From the NCBI GenBank assembly GCA_944326115.1, contig CALVCQ010000002.1, positions 1 to 64,000 on the forward strand: 64,000 nucleotides of DNA. Direction: 5' to 3'. This DNA is from Candidatus Gastranaerophilales bacterium. Lineage in GTDB: Bacteria; Cyanobacteriota; Vampirovibrionia; Gastranaerophilales; Gastranaerophilaceae. The notes under the pieces were generated by a model. That model was not told where the DNA came from, ran no database searches, and saw only the letters and a list, made by a program, of their open reading frames with translations. Shown here piece by piece: positions 55,497-64,000 of the stretch; position 1 is the first letter of the stretch; every line of letters begins with the position of its first letter. A program made the translations under genes and the position numbers.

Positions 55497-56248
55497 AAAT
55501 AACCAGCGTAAACAACGACAAAATAAAAGAAACAGCAAAACTTCAGCAAAAAAAATACAGAAATGAAACAGGCTTATTTTTGATAGAAGGATACAAGCCT
55601 GTTTTTGAAGCATATAATGAAAAAGTTGAAATTCAGACAGTTTATACAACACAAAAATATCTTGAAAAATTTTCATTTATAAAAGAAAAAATCGTGCCTG
55701 TCACAGAACCTGTTCTAAAAAAGCTTTCTACAACCTCTTCTGTCTGTGAAGCAGTTGCGGTTGCTAAACAAAAAAACATAACCATTGAGCAGATTAAAGA
55801 CAAAAAAAGAATAGCACTAATTGAAAATATAAAAGACGCAGGCAATCTCGGCACCCTTCTGCGATCTGCAGCGGCATTTAATATTGAGGCGATTATTCTC
55901 TCAGGGGATACAATTGACCTGTACAATCCCAAAGTCGTACGCTCTGCAGTAGGTGCACTTTTTAAAATTCCTGTTGTAAATGTAGATTTAAAAGAAGTTA
56001 GAAAACTTTTTAAATCACACAATTTTATTGCGACTGTAGTTAATCATAATGACATAGTTAATCCCGCAACAATAAACTATACAAAGCCTTTTGTAATAAT
56101 GCTCGGAAGCGAAGCGGACGGATTGACTAAAGAATCTATAGAAACAGCTGATATAAAAACGACAATACCAATACAAAAAAATACGGAATCGCTGAATTTG
56201 AGCATTGCCGGGTCAATAATGTTTTATATTGCTGCAAGTACTTGTTAA
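55490..56248 (+). CDS. SpoU/TrmH-family RNA 2'-O-methyltransferase
   Basis: These SAM-dependent enzymes with a trefoil knot methylate ribose 2'-OH groups in tRNA or rRNA. The 252 residues open with ITSVNNDKIKETAKLQQKKY and FLIEGYKPVFEAY, an N-terminal L30e-like RNA-binding domain. The knot domain shows the three SpoU motifs: ENIKDAGNLGTLLRSAAAFN, MLGSEADGLTKE and IPIQKNTESLNLSIAGSIMF. The pattern is closest to RlmB/TrmH-type rRNA enzymes; the target base cannot be told. The ATG at 55490 lies inside the end of the peptidase gene with a GGCGGGG site; an upstream in-frame start at 55463 is less likely. Confidence 0.9.
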   Translation: MLEITSVNNDKIKETAKLQQKKYRNETGLFLIEGYKPVFEAYNEKVEIQTVYTTQKYLEKFSFIKEKIVPVTEPVLKKLSTTSSVCEAVAVAKQKNITIEQIKDKKRIALIENIKDAGNLGTLLRSAAAFNIEAIILSGDTIDLYNPKVVRSAVGALFKIPVVNVDLKEVRKLFKSHNFIATVVNHNDIVNPATINYTKPFVIMLGSEADGLTKESIETADIKTTIPIQKNTESLNLSIAGSIMFYIAASTC

Positions 56249-56271
56249 TCTGATTTTTTTACATGCAATTA

Positions 56272-58284
56272 TCACATAAAACGAGTAACAATAATGGAAT
56301 AAATATCTTTTAATAGACTATTTAATGGAACTTTTTCTTCAATACCGGAGCAGTAAGGGTCTATTACAGTTACGGTTTTGCTTTCAGGCTCATATCCTTT
56401 AATGGAAACAGCATGACGGCTGTTTCTGCCGGTTAAAAAAGTTTCATTAATCATATATCTGGGGTTCTGACCGAAATTTTCCAAAAAGCTTTGAATTTTT
56501 GTTTTATCTTTAATGGTCTGAACAACACAGCGTCCGTCAACTATTAAATCAGACAGCAATTCTGCCAGAACATCCTTTGGATTTCCACCGAATATTCTTC
56601 TTTGCAGGTAATCCAAATTATCTGATGTTAGCGGGTCTTCACTATTAGCGATTTTCATATGACAGGCATCTCTGAAAGAAGTTTTTGCAAATGCTCTTTC
56701 AAGCATTTGAACGTTTTTAGCCGCATCAGCACTATAAAGATGAGGTTGTATTTCGCCGTCAGAAAATTTAATTGCACCTCCATAATTTTTATAAGCCGGT
56801 ATTGTAACAAAAATATCGTTTCCCTTTTGTTCAAACATTTTATAATAGCTGCCTCTGGTTTTGGGATTATAATAAAGGCTGTTTAAAACGGATATTAGAT
56901 AGCAGTCTTCTCTTCCCTGCAATGTTGAAAATCTGTCAACAAGAGGAAATAACTCATTGAATTTTCCCTCTGACATATTCCAGTTTTCCGGTTTGCCATT
57001 GTTATTTATGTATAACTTTCCTTTAACTGATGCCACATCTCCGGGAGATGTATTTTTTATAATATCCCTTACAGAGTCAAATTTTTTAATCAAACTTTCT
57101 CCGTTTAACAATTTGTAGACATCGGATAGAATTTCCGGCGTAAGTTCACCGGTGCGGCTGCATTGCGTTAAAATCCTCGGATTAATTCTTTCCTGCAGCA
57201 CTAAATCTAAAATCTTTGAATCCTCCAGTTTTTTAAAAGCTTCAGGGTTTTCAAATTTCATTTTGACTATGTCCCCTACAATAAAATCACATTCTTTTGA
57301 AGAAGGAGAATGTTTTTTAAACACTTTTAACAAGGGACGAAACAGCTTTTCGCATATTACGTCAAGTTGATTTTCATAATCAGAATTTATTCCCATTATT
57401 TTTAATTTAAATAGAGATTCGACATCTAATGTTTCGTTATTCAAGCATTTTTTCAAATAACCAATATTCTTTTTATTTGTAAAGAAAGCTATACGGGTGA
57501 AAGCATCATAATTTTTTGTTTTAATTGTTTTTTCAAAAATCTCCTTTAATAATTTTTCATCTGTTCCTTCTTTTGATAAAAAAGAATTTATATCTATCAA
57601 TGTTGACGGGGTGCAGCATTGAGGATAATTTTTTGTCAAGCTTAAATAATATTTAAATACTTCGTCAGTTATTTTAGAATCTTCTTTGTCAAGTAAATTT
57701 ATTGCAGTACCTATGGTAAAAGGTGAAGCATTTTGTATCTGGAGTGATTTTTTTACGATATCCGGTGATTTTTCGCATATATCAAGAATATTTAAAAATT
57801 TGTCTTTTGTAAAAGTAAAATTATCTTCTGTAAGTTCAAATTTATTTAAAAATTCATTTATCAATTCAGGATTTTTAGCTTTTTCCAATCTTGTAATATA
57901 GTCTTCTAAAACTTTCGGGTTTTTACAAATTTCCTCATCAGCCAGTTTTATAAATTTGTTTGCTGCTTCAATATCAATACCTGATTTAACCAGTCTTTCA
58001 TTTGTTGAATTTTCAATATTTTCAAAAAGTTTGTAGAAAAAATTATCGTCAATATTATCCAATGGTTTTATATCTTTTAAATATGAAAAATTTAATCTTT
58101 TTGCAAGAATTTCGTCAAATCCTGCAGAACCAATAAGCGCTTTGAAACTTTTTTTATTGAATAAACTCATCAATGTTAAGTTTATAGTAATTTTATTTTT
58201 TTCGTATAAATTCCGGCATAATACATTTTTTAAAATAGAGTTTAATTTTCCTGCAGACTTTACAAAAGTATTGTAATTTTTCAT
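56272..58284 (-). CDS. Second calpain-like cysteine protease homologue
   Basis: This 670-residue protein shares its C-terminal third with the protease at the left edge of the window. Corresponding segments are GKLYINNNGKPENW and FNELFPLVDRFS, then QGREDCYLIS with Cys461, SRHAVSIKGY with His624 and VIDPYCSG with Asp642. The His-to-third-residue spacing is 18 in both proteins, but here Asp replaces Asn, so activity may differ. About 400 residues before it form helical repeats (LLDKEDSKITDEVFKYYLSL, LNKFELTEDNFTFTKDKFLN). No signal peptide or membrane span. The ATG at 58284 lacks a strong ribosome site. It follows a small gene by 54 bases and converges on the methyltransferase. Confidence 0.75.
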   Translation of the reverse strand: MKNYNTFVKSAGKLNSILKNVLCRNLYEKNKITINLTLMSLFNKKSFKALIGSAGFDEILAKRLNFSYLKDIKPLDNIDDNFFYKLFENIENSTNERLVKSGIDIEAANKFIKLADEEICKNPKVLEDYITRLEKAKNPELINEFLNKFELTEDNFTFTKDKFLNILDICEKSPDIVKKSLQIQNASPFTIGTAINLLDKEDSKITDEVFKYYLSLTKNYPQCCTPSTLIDINSFLSKEGTDEKLLKEIFEKTIKTKNYDAFTRIAFFTNKKNIGYLKKCLNNETLDVESLFKLKIMGINSDYENQLDVICEKLFRPLLKVFKKHSPSSKECDFIVGDIVKMKFENPEAFKKLEDSKILDLVLQERINPRILTQCSRTGELTPEILSDVYKLLNGESLIKKFDSVRDIIKNTSPGDVASVKGKLYINNNGKPENWNMSEGKFNELFPLVDRFSTLQGREDCYLISVLNSLYYNPKTRGSYYKMFEQKGNDIFVTIPAYKNYGGAIKFSDGEIQPHLYSADAAKNVQMLERAFAKTSFRDACHMKIANSEDPLTSDNLDYLQRRIFGGNPKDVLAELLSDLIVDGRCVVQTIKDKTKIQSFLENFGQNPRYMINETFLTGRNSRHAVSIKGYEPESKTVTVIDPYCSGIEEKVPLNSLLKDIYSIIVTRFM

Positions 58285-58338
58285 ATTTTCAAAAATTGTA
58301 CCGATTATCTTCTCATCATCACAATGAGTAACTAATAC

Positions 58339-58599
58339 TTAAATAAAAGACTCATTATTTTCAAATATTTTCGGATTATTTTTTTGTCGTGAAAATTGCA
58401 GGATTCTATTTCGCAAATTAGAAATTAGTTCTTTAATTTCTCCCGAGTATCCGTGATATTTTGCGTTTGGAGCTAATTTATTTTGCAAATCAGTCGCCAA
58501 ACTGCAAAGTTTTGAAGAAACTTTTTCGGTGATATTTTGCGTATTATTTTCACTGATTGTTTTGACTGCTGAGTCTATGACTTTTGATATTTTCATCAT
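58339..58599 (-). CDS. Small helical protein upstream of the calpain-like gene
   Basis: Starting at the ATG at 58599 this encodes 86 residues (an ATG at 58626 would add nine). It is an all-helical-looking polar protein (MMKISKVIDSAVKTISENN, VSSKLCSLATDLQNKL, IKELISNLRNRILQFSRQKN) with no signal or membrane span. It sits 54 bases before the calpain-like gene on the same strand, so the two are probably one operon. The third copy of the 172-bp repeat ends about 40 bases upstream of the start, where the promoter would be expected. Function unknown. Confidence 0.6.
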   Translation of the reverse strand: MMKISKVIDSAVKTISENNTQNITEKVSSKLCSLATDLQNKLAPNAKYHGYSGEIKELISNLRNRILQFSRQKNNPKIFENNESFI

Positions 58600-58639
58600 A
58601 TTTACATTATCTTTTCTATATAACATACAGCTATAACAT

Positions 58640-58811
58640 TGTCTGAGTGGGACCTCGCTTGTAGGAGTGGTACACGGAGTGCGAGTGGCGCCGAGTCTAG
58701 CATTTTACGGAAGTGACCCCATGCGCTTGTTGACTGTGCCGGACTTATTGTTAAATATTGAACTTGCTTATTGCACAGGTTCAACAAGTAGTCGGAGTCA
58801 GTTGACAATAT
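58640..58811 (-). mobile_element. 172-bp MITE-like repeat, copy 3 (inverted)
   Basis: This is the reverse complement of the copies at 9568 and 18263, with no difference seen. Read in element orientation, the left flank is again TTTTC and the right flank is ATGTTATAG, so no target duplication is visible. It lies directly upstream of the small gene and calpain-like gene and could carry or displace their promoter. Confidence 0.85.
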
Positions 58812-59009
58812 GAAAAATTAAACTCTTTACAAAATTAAAAATTGCTCTAAATGTCCGGCAATATACTTTGTTCTTTTCATTTTCGTTACAAAGATTAATA
58901 TCCTGCTTGGCTATTTGGTAATTTTTTTAACTTATTATTTATATTTTTGATACAATTATGTCATAGATTTTAAGACTTATAATTTTAAGGGGTATAAGAG
59001 AGGCAAAAA

Positions 59010-60320
59010 ATGAAAAACAAAAAATTATTATTGTTCTGGGGGATTATACTGCTTGTTATAGTTTGTATTATTGTAATCATCAAAAAACCTACAAGACTCG
59101 GGCTTGACCTTGTCGGAGGTTCCAGAATTGTGCTCGAGGCACAAACAACCGATACAATTGCAAAAATCACACCTGATATGATGAGCAGTCTGCAATTTGC
59201 AATCGAAAACAGAGTCAATGCGCTGGGTGTTGCAGAAACAGTTGTTCAGCAGACAGGTGAAAAACGTTTATTAGTAGAAATCCCTAACATTTCAGATCCT
59301 GCTAAAGCAAAAGAATTCTTGGGAGAAACAGCAGAACTGGAATTTAAAAAACCATTGGACGGAAAATACGGTGCTACAGGCTGGGCTTCTACAGGATTAA
59401 CAGGTAAAGATGTAAGAAAAGCTCTTATATCTACAAACCCTGGCGGGCAGTGGGTTGTTGCATTGGAATTCAATGATAAAGGAACAAAAAAATTCGGTGA
59501 GTTGACTCAACAGCTTGTCGGAAAGCCGATGGCAATATTTTTTAACGGCGAATTACAATCCGCTCCGGTTATTCAAGAACCTATCTTAGGCGGTCACGCT
59601 CAGATTTCAGGCGGTGACTCGGGTTTTGCCTATGAAGAAGCGAAGAAAATGGTAGATTTACTTAACGCCGGTGCTTTGCCGGTTCCCGCAAAAATCATAG
59701 AAGAAAGCTTAGTCGGACCCACACTCGGTGCTGACAGTATTGCAAAAAGTAAAACAGCAGGCATTATCGGTATCGGGCTTGTTATGATATTTATGCTTTT
59801 ATACTATCGCTTGCCCGGTTTTATTGCGGATATTGCATTGATAATATATTCAATCATTGTATTTGCAATATTCAAGATAGTTCCAGTTACATTGACACTT
59901 GCCGGTATTGCAGGTTTTATCCTGAGTATAGGCATGGCGGTTGATGCAAACATCCTTATATTTGAAAGAACAAAAGAAGAATTAAAAGCCGGAAGGACAA
60001 TGTTTACCGCTATTAATGCAGGTTTTGACAGAGCGTTCACTTCAATATTCGACTCTAATATGACGACAATTATCACCTGTGTGATTTTGTACTTCCTTGG
60101 CACAAGTATTGTAAAAGGATTTGCGCTTACTTTGATTATAGGTGTTTTAATCAGTATGTTTACTGCAATCACGGTAACAAAAAACTTTATGCACCTTTTA
60201 TTCGGTGCCGGACAATTAAAACACCCTGGCTGGTTCGGTATCAAACAGTCTGAAATAGGCAAAGCCTATGAAGCAACCGAAACAAAGAAAGAAAAAGCTA
60301 AATTCGGTATACTTGATTAA
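59010..60320 (+). CDS. secD: Protein translocase subunit SecD
   Basis: SecD works with SecF to pull exported proteins through SecYEG using the proton gradient. The 436 residues have an N-terminal membrane span (about 5-25), the D1 motif RLGLDLVGGSRIVLEAQ, the periplasmic head (LEFKKPLDGKYGATGW, VALEFNDKGTKKFGELTQQL) and five C-terminal spans. These contain DSIAKSKTAGIIGIGLVMIF, SIGMAVDANILIFERTKEEL and FDSNMTTIITCVILYFLG. It is shorter in the periplasmic region than E. coli SecD, as in cyanobacteria and Gram-positives. AAGAGAGG precedes the ATG. secF follows. Confidence 0.96.
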   Translation: MKNKKLLLFWGIILLVIVCIIVIIKKPTRLGLDLVGGSRIVLEAQTTDTIAKITPDMMSSLQFAIENRVNALGVAETVVQQTGEKRLLVEIPNISDPAKAKEFLGETAELEFKKPLDGKYGATGWASTGLTGKDVRKALISTNPGGQWVVALEFNDKGTKKFGELTQQLVGKPMAIFFNGELQSAPVIQEPILGGHAQISGGDSGFAYEEAKKMVDLLNAGALPVPAKIIEESLVGPTLGADSIAKSKTAGIIGIGLVMIFMLLYYRLPGFIADIALIIYSIIVFAIFKIVPVTLTLAGIAGFILSIGMAVDANILIFERTKEELKAGRTMFTAINAGFDRAFTSIFDSNMTTIITCVILYFLGTSIVKGFALTLIIGVLISMFTAITVTKNFMHLLFGAGQLKHPGWFGIKQSEIGKAYEATETKKEKAKFGILD

Positions 60321-60410
60321 TTTATTTAAAAGGTGAAAATCTGCAGACTCAATATAACAGCCTGCAGCCGTTACACCGGATATACAAAAAAACTAAGGAG
60401 AGATAATATA

Positions 60411-61406
60411 ATGAGTGAAACAGTTTTACATCAACACAAATGGATTGATGTCGTAAAATACAGATGGGTCTGGTTTGGTCTGTCGCTTTTATTGATAGTA
60501 CCCGGTATAGTTGCTATGGGTTATTTGATTTTTAATTCTCCCCAGCATTTACCGGTAAAAGTCGGTATTGACTTTACAGGCGGTACAATTACACAGTATT
60601 CTGTAGCAAAAGATGTTTCTAATACAGAAGTTGCAAAAATAAGAGACAATCTTGTTAAGACAGGAATAGAAAATCCCGTTATACAAGTATTGAAAGCAAA
60701 TAACACTATCTCAAAAGCAGAAAACATAAAACCTTCTACTGTTATTTCCGTAAAAACAGCTTTTAAAAGCAATGATAAAACCTCGGAGCAGAAAATAGGA
60801 AATGTTATAAGGGCAGATTACCCTGCAGCAGAGCTTGTTCAGGTCAGTTCAATAGGCCCTTCTTTAGGTAAAGAATTGTTTATCAATTCAATGTATGCTC
60901 TGGCACTGGCATTTCTGGGTATTGTTGTATATCTGTCCTTCAGGTTTCAGGTCGATTATGCTGTAATTGCTTTAATATCACTTGCTCACGATGCGTTTTT
61001 TGTCCTGGGATTTTTTGCAATTTTAGGTATTTTCTTTGATGTACATATAGATGCACTGTTTATTACTGCCGTTCTTACGGTAATAGGTTTTTCAAACCAC
61101 GATACAATTGTTGTGTTTGACAGAATCAGAGAAAACTCAAGATTCCTTGCAAAAAAAGCCACATTCCCGCAGATTGTTAATGCCAGTGTAAACCAGACTC
61201 TTGCAAGAAGTATCAATACTTCTTTGACAACACTGATTACACTTTGTGCATTATACTTTTTCGGCGGAGAAACAACAAAAGAATTTGTACTGGCAATGAT
61301 TGTAGGTATCGCAATAGGTACATATTCAAGTATATTCTTTGCTTCCACATTGCTTGACTGGTGGAGAGAAAAACAGGATGCAAAAATTCACGGAGTAAGA
61401 GCATAA
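60411..61406 (+). CDS. secF: Protein translocase subunit SecF
   Basis: This is the partner of SecD. The 331 residues start at the ATG at 60411, which has an AAGGAGAG site; an in-frame start at 60333 would add 26 unconserved residues. One N-terminal span is followed by VGIDFTGGTITQYSVAK (the FTGG motif), a periplasmic loop, SSIGPSLGKELFINSMYALA, then five spans with SLAHDAFFVLGFFAILGIFF and FSNHDTIVVFDRIRENSRF. INTSLTTLITLCALYFFGGE closes the conserved part. It lies 90 bases after secD in the same operon. Confidence 0.96.
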   Translation: MSETVLHQHKWIDVVKYRWVWFGLSLLLIVPGIVAMGYLIFNSPQHLPVKVGIDFTGGTITQYSVAKDVSNTEVAKIRDNLVKTGIENPVIQVLKANNTISKAENIKPSTVISVKTAFKSNDKTSEQKIGNVIRADYPAAELVQVSSIGPSLGKELFINSMYALALAFLGIVVYLSFRFQVDYAVIALISLAHDAFFVLGFFAILGIFFDVHIDALFITAVLTVIGFSNHDTIVVFDRIRENSRFLAKKATFPQIVNASVNQTLARSINTSLTTLITLCALYFFGGETTKEFVLAMIVGIAIGTYSSIFFASTLLDWWREKQDAKIHGVRA

Positions 61407-61407
61407 A

Positions 61408-61827
61408 ATGACGCAGCAAAAAGCTTTAGCTCAATTTGTATCTGAAACAAGAGAAAAATTAGGATTATCACAGACAGGGCTGGCTAAAAAGTCAGCTCTG
61501 CCTCTAAAAATGATAGAAGATATAGAATCCGGTCAGGAACTATTTCTTGCTTCCACAATTCGACAGAAACTCGCAAACGGTTTAAAATTAAAACCGGCAG
61601 ACATAAAACAATATGAAAAGCACCCTGATTTATCATTGCTTCCAGATAATGAAATTACATTGTTTATAAAAAATCAAATTCTTGCGCATGATATTGAAAA
61701 TCTCGAGTGTCCGGTATGCGGATCAAAACTCATAACAAGAATTGCAAAAATGTATGATTTGGAAGACAACCTTGTTCTTGTCCCAAAAGCCAGATGCACA
61801 AAATGTCCTTTTCAAATTAAAGGATAA
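61408..61827 (+). CDS. XRE-type helix-turn-helix protein with zinc ribbon
   Basis: The 139-residue protein begins one base after the secF stop and is certainly co-transcribed with secDF. Its N-terminal half is a lambda-repressor-type fold (FVSETREKLGLSQTGLAKKS, then LKMIEDIESGQELFLASTIR). The C-terminal part has two CxxC pairs (CPVCGSKLI and CTKCPFQIKG, about residues 103-135), a zinc-ribbon pattern. It could be a DNA-binding regulator or a protein-binding adaptor. I know of no named family with this combination linked to secDF. Confidence 0.8.
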   Translation: MTQQKALAQFVSETREKLGLSQTGLAKKSALPLKMIEDIESGQELFLASTIRQKLANGLKLKPADIKQYEKHPDLSLLPDNEITLFIKNQILAHDIENLECPVCGSKLITRIAKMYDLEDNLVLVPKARCTKCPFQIKG

Positions 61828-61828
61828 A

Positions 61829-63199
61829 TTAAATATTGTTTTCTGTAACCGCTTTTATCGCTTTATAAGCAATAGTTGTCATTTTTTCAATTTCATCTTC
61901 GGAAATAATCAAAGGCGGCATAAAATATATTACATTCCCGATAGGACGTAATATTGCACCTAGCTGCATTGCCTTTAAAAAGACTTTATGACCGATTCTT
62001 TCAACAAATTCGTACGGTTCTTTTGTTTTTCTGTCTTTAACGAGTTCTACAGCACCAATCATACCGATGTGTCTAATATCTCCTGCATGCTCTAACTGTT
62101 TGAATTTTTGAAGAGACTGTCTGAAGGCTTCGATTTTAAATGTTAAATTATCTATAATTTTAGCCTCTTTCATTATTTTCAAAGTTTCAACAGCAACCGC
62201 ACATGCAATTGGATTACCTGTAAAGCTGTGTCCGTGATAAAAAGTTTTTAGTTTTGAAAAATCATCATAAAAAGCATTATATATTTTATCCGTTGTAATA
62301 GTAGCAGCAAGAGGTATATATCCTGCTGTTATTCCTTTTGCAACACAGAATATATCCGGCTTAATTTTTGCATGCTCAAAAGCAAAATACTTGCCTGTTC
62401 TGCCAAAAGCCATTGCAACTTCATCATCTATCAATAAGATATTGTATTCATCACATAAAATTCTTAGTCTTGTCAGATATTCCGCAGGATATACTCTCAT
62501 GCCGGCAGCTCCCTGAACAAGAGGTTCAACAATTATCGCTGCAATTTCATTGTGTTTTTCTTTAAAAAGTTTTACTACATCTTTAAGACAATCAATATTG
62601 CAGCTGCTCTTGTTACAACCTTTAGGACATCTGTAACAGTACGGAGCAGAGACTTTTAATGTCTCAAACACAAGCGGATTAAATATTTTTTTGTAAATAT
62701 CAATCCCTCCTACAGATACAGAACCCAACGTGTCTCCGTGATATGAATCTGTCATTGAAACAAAATATCGTTTTTGGGGCTGTCCTTTCTGATACCAGTA
62801 TTGATATGCCATTTTTATTGCAACTTCTACAGCCGTAGATCCGTCATCAGAATAAAAAACTTTTGAAAAAGGTTTTCCTGCAAGATTAACAAGTCTTTCC
62901 GCAAGTTCAATCGCCGGTCTGTGAGTAAAATCAGCAAGCAATACATGTTCAATTTTATTTGCCTGCTCCAAAAGAACCTGATTCAGTCTGGGTACACAGT
63001 GTCCGAGTGTATTTACCCACCATGAAGAGACCGCATCTATATATCTGTTTCCGTCAGAATCAATAACGTATATCCCATCGCCTCTTTCAATAAGAGTCGG
63101 TTTATAATTTGCACCTTCATACTGCTTCATCTGTGTATCAGGATGCCAAACGTATTTTAAATCTTTTTGTATTAATTTGTCTTTTTCTTTTATATTCAT
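61829..63199 (-). CDS. bioA: Adenosylmethionine-8-amino-7-oxononanoate aminotransferase
   Basis: BioA makes 7,8-diaminopelargonate in biotin synthesis, using S-adenosylmethionine as amino donor. The 456 residues match class III aminotransferases of the BioA type: KYVWHPDTQMKQYE, IDAVSSWWVNTLGHCVPRLN, FYSDDGSTAVEVAIKMAYQY, DSYHGDTLGSVSVGGID, LIDDEVAMAFGRTGKYFAFE and the PLP lysine in FCVAKGITAGYIPLAAT. The cysteine-rich YCYRCPKGCNKSSCNIDC insert is common in many BioA proteins. The ATG at 63199 is six bases from the end of the ABC permease, so read-through is likely. Other bio genes are absent. Confidence 0.94.
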   Translation of the reverse strand: MNIKEKDKLIQKDLKYVWHPDTQMKQYEGANYKPTLIERGDGIYVIDSDGNRYIDAVSSWWVNTLGHCVPRLNQVLLEQANKIEHVLLADFTHRPAIELAERLVNLAGKPFSKVFYSDDGSTAVEVAIKMAYQYWYQKGQPQKRYFVSMTDSYHGDTLGSVSVGGIDIYKKIFNPLVFETLKVSAPYCYRCPKGCNKSSCNIDCLKDVVKLFKEKHNEIAAIIVEPLVQGAAGMRVYPAEYLTRLRILCDEYNILLIDDEVAMAFGRTGKYFAFEHAKIKPDIFCVAKGITAGYIPLAATITTDKIYNAFYDDFSKLKTFYHGHSFTGNPIACAVAVETLKIMKEAKIIDNLTFKIEAFRQSLQKFKQLEHAGDIRHIGMIGAVELVKDRKTKEPYEFVERIGHKVFLKAMQLGAILRPIGNVIYFMPPLIISEDEIEKMTTIAYKAIKAVTENNI

Positions 63200-63205
63200 A
63201 GGATT

Positions 63206-64000
63206 TTATCCTTTCACGGCACCGTCATTTTCTCCGGAAATAAAATATTTTTGCATTGCTATAAAGAATATCAAAATAGGGATTGTTGCAATAATAGAAC
63301 CTGCTGCAATATATCTCCAGTTTGCGCTGAACATTCCCTGAAGGTCATTTACTCCGACAGGAAGTGTATATAGAGTCTTTTTTGTTAAAACAATACTCGG
63401 CCACAAAAACTCGCCCCAGGAACCGATAAAAGTAAATATAGCAAGTACGGCAAGAGTCGGTTTCACCATAGGCAAAAGGATTTTCCACCATATTTGAAAA
63501 ACATTGCATCCGTCGACAAATGCTGCTTCTTCCATTTCTTTCGGTATTGAAAGAAATGCCTGTCTCATAAGAAAAATTCCGAAGGCATTTACGGCAAAAG
63601 GCAAAATTAAGCCTAAAAAACCCATAAAATTGTTTACGGAATCAACCATTTGAAGTTTCAGAATAATAAGATATACAGGAAGCATTATTGCCTGAAAAGG
63701 TATCATAATTGTGGCAAGTGTTGCATAAAAAACAGTTTTTTTACCTTTAAATTCCATTCTTGCAAGCGGATATGCGGCAAGAGAAGAAAGAATCAGGTTT
63801 AAAACGACCGTAAAACCTGCAACAATCATACTGTTTATAAAATAAAGAATAAATGGAATCTGGTTCCAAACACCTTTAAAGTTTGCCCACGTAGGCTGCT
63901 CCGGGAAAAACACAGGCGGATACTGAAAGATGTTTTCATCCGGACCTTTCATCGCTGTAGATATAAGCCATATAAAAGGGAATACGGAAAGTAATGACAC
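63206..64000 (-). CDS. Carbohydrate ABC transporter permease (MalG/UgpE type), 5' partial
   Basis: This is the inner-membrane subunit of a sugar or glycerol-phosphate importer. The frame runs off the right edge, and only about 264 residues are seen. There are about six spans and the EAA loop that contacts the ATPase (EMEEAAFVDGCNVFQIWWKI, then LLPMVKPTLAVLAI). The N-terminal FPFIWLISTAMKGPDENIFQ and the NSMIVAGFTVVLNLILSSLA and YPLARMEFKGK stretches are typical of MalG-like permeases. The substrate cannot be deduced. The companion permease and binding protein are probably beyond the edge. Confidence 0.93.
   Translation of the reverse strand: MSLLSVFPFIWLISTAMKGPDENIFQYPPVFFPEQPTWANFKGVWNQIPFILYFINSMIVAGFTVVLNLILSSLAAYPLARMEFKGKKTVFYATLATIMIPFQAIMLPVYLIILKLQMVDSVNNFMGFLGLILPFAVNAFGIFLMRQAFLSIPKEMEEAAFVDGCNVFQIWWKILLPMVKPTLAVLAIFTFIGSWGEFLWPSIVLTKKTLYTLPVGVNDLQGMFSANWRYIAAGSIIATIPILIFFIAMQKYFISGENDGAVKG

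Overview
This AT-rich window looks like a chromosome segment from a non-photosynthetic relative of cyanobacteria. The best fit is a gut-type Gastranaerophilales (Melainabacteria/Vampirovibrionia) genome. That placement is inference. It rests on the largest RNA polymerase subunit being split into rpoC1 and rpoC2, with a large insertion in the rpoC2 trigger-loop region as in cyanobacteria; on the nusB-ftsY gene order; and on many small unknown proteins with an N-terminal SFxG/PSFG/PAFK-like motif. LptC, an LptA-like protein, a TolC-like channel and SecDF indicate a diderm cell envelope. HydE and rubrerythrin suggest an anaerobic, fermentative life. No photosynthesis gene is present.

Layout. 1-9.1 kb: a large calpain-like cysteine protease cut by the window edge, a small partner gene, uvrC, two unknown genes, a DUF47/Pit phosphate uptake pair and two unknown genes. 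9.1-11.7 kb: a nitroreductase gene broken by a 172-bp repeat, divergent from a TolC-family gene, with an operator-like site between them. 11.7-18.2 kb: an unknown gene, ribosomal protein S1, an unknown membrane protein behind a perfect 24-bp palindrome, a 56-codon gene, argS and a dGTPase. 18.2-20.3 kb: the second copy of the 172-bp repeat and an EF-hand-like unknown protein. 20.4-30.2 kb: rubrerythrin and rpoB-rpoC1-rpoC2. 30.5-38.8 kb: ribD, a sugar-type aminotransferase, an array of variable hairpins, nusB-ftsY, a sigma factor, a three-module cell-wall hydrolase and lipA. 38.8-49.6 kb: leuC, a TPR protein, era, two unknown genes, an lptC-lptA pair, a RelA/SpoT-like protein with a small downstream gene, and hydE-mnmA. 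49.6-52.5 kb: a rearranged locus where a 549-aa unknown gene faces an inverted, internally deleted but in-frame copy of its own 3' part. 53.2-58.8 kb: a parvulin, a 6S-RNA-like structured RNA, an M24 aminopeptidase, a SpoU methyltransferase, a second calpain-like protease and the third copy of the 172-bp repeat. 59-64 kb: secD-secF, a small HTH/zinc protein, bioA and a truncated sugar ABC permease.

Most genes are housekeeping: transcription, translation, repair, export, cofactors and envelope assembly. The unusual material lies between them. It includes three copies, identical by eye, of a small MITE-like element (one with a 5-bp target duplication inside a gene) and a shorter diverged relative. 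It also includes a possible invertible cassette locus, a RelA/SpoT-fold protein with a non-standard architecture, two related calpain-like proteases whose third catalytic residue differs, and a hairpin array in which stem sequences change while pairing is kept.
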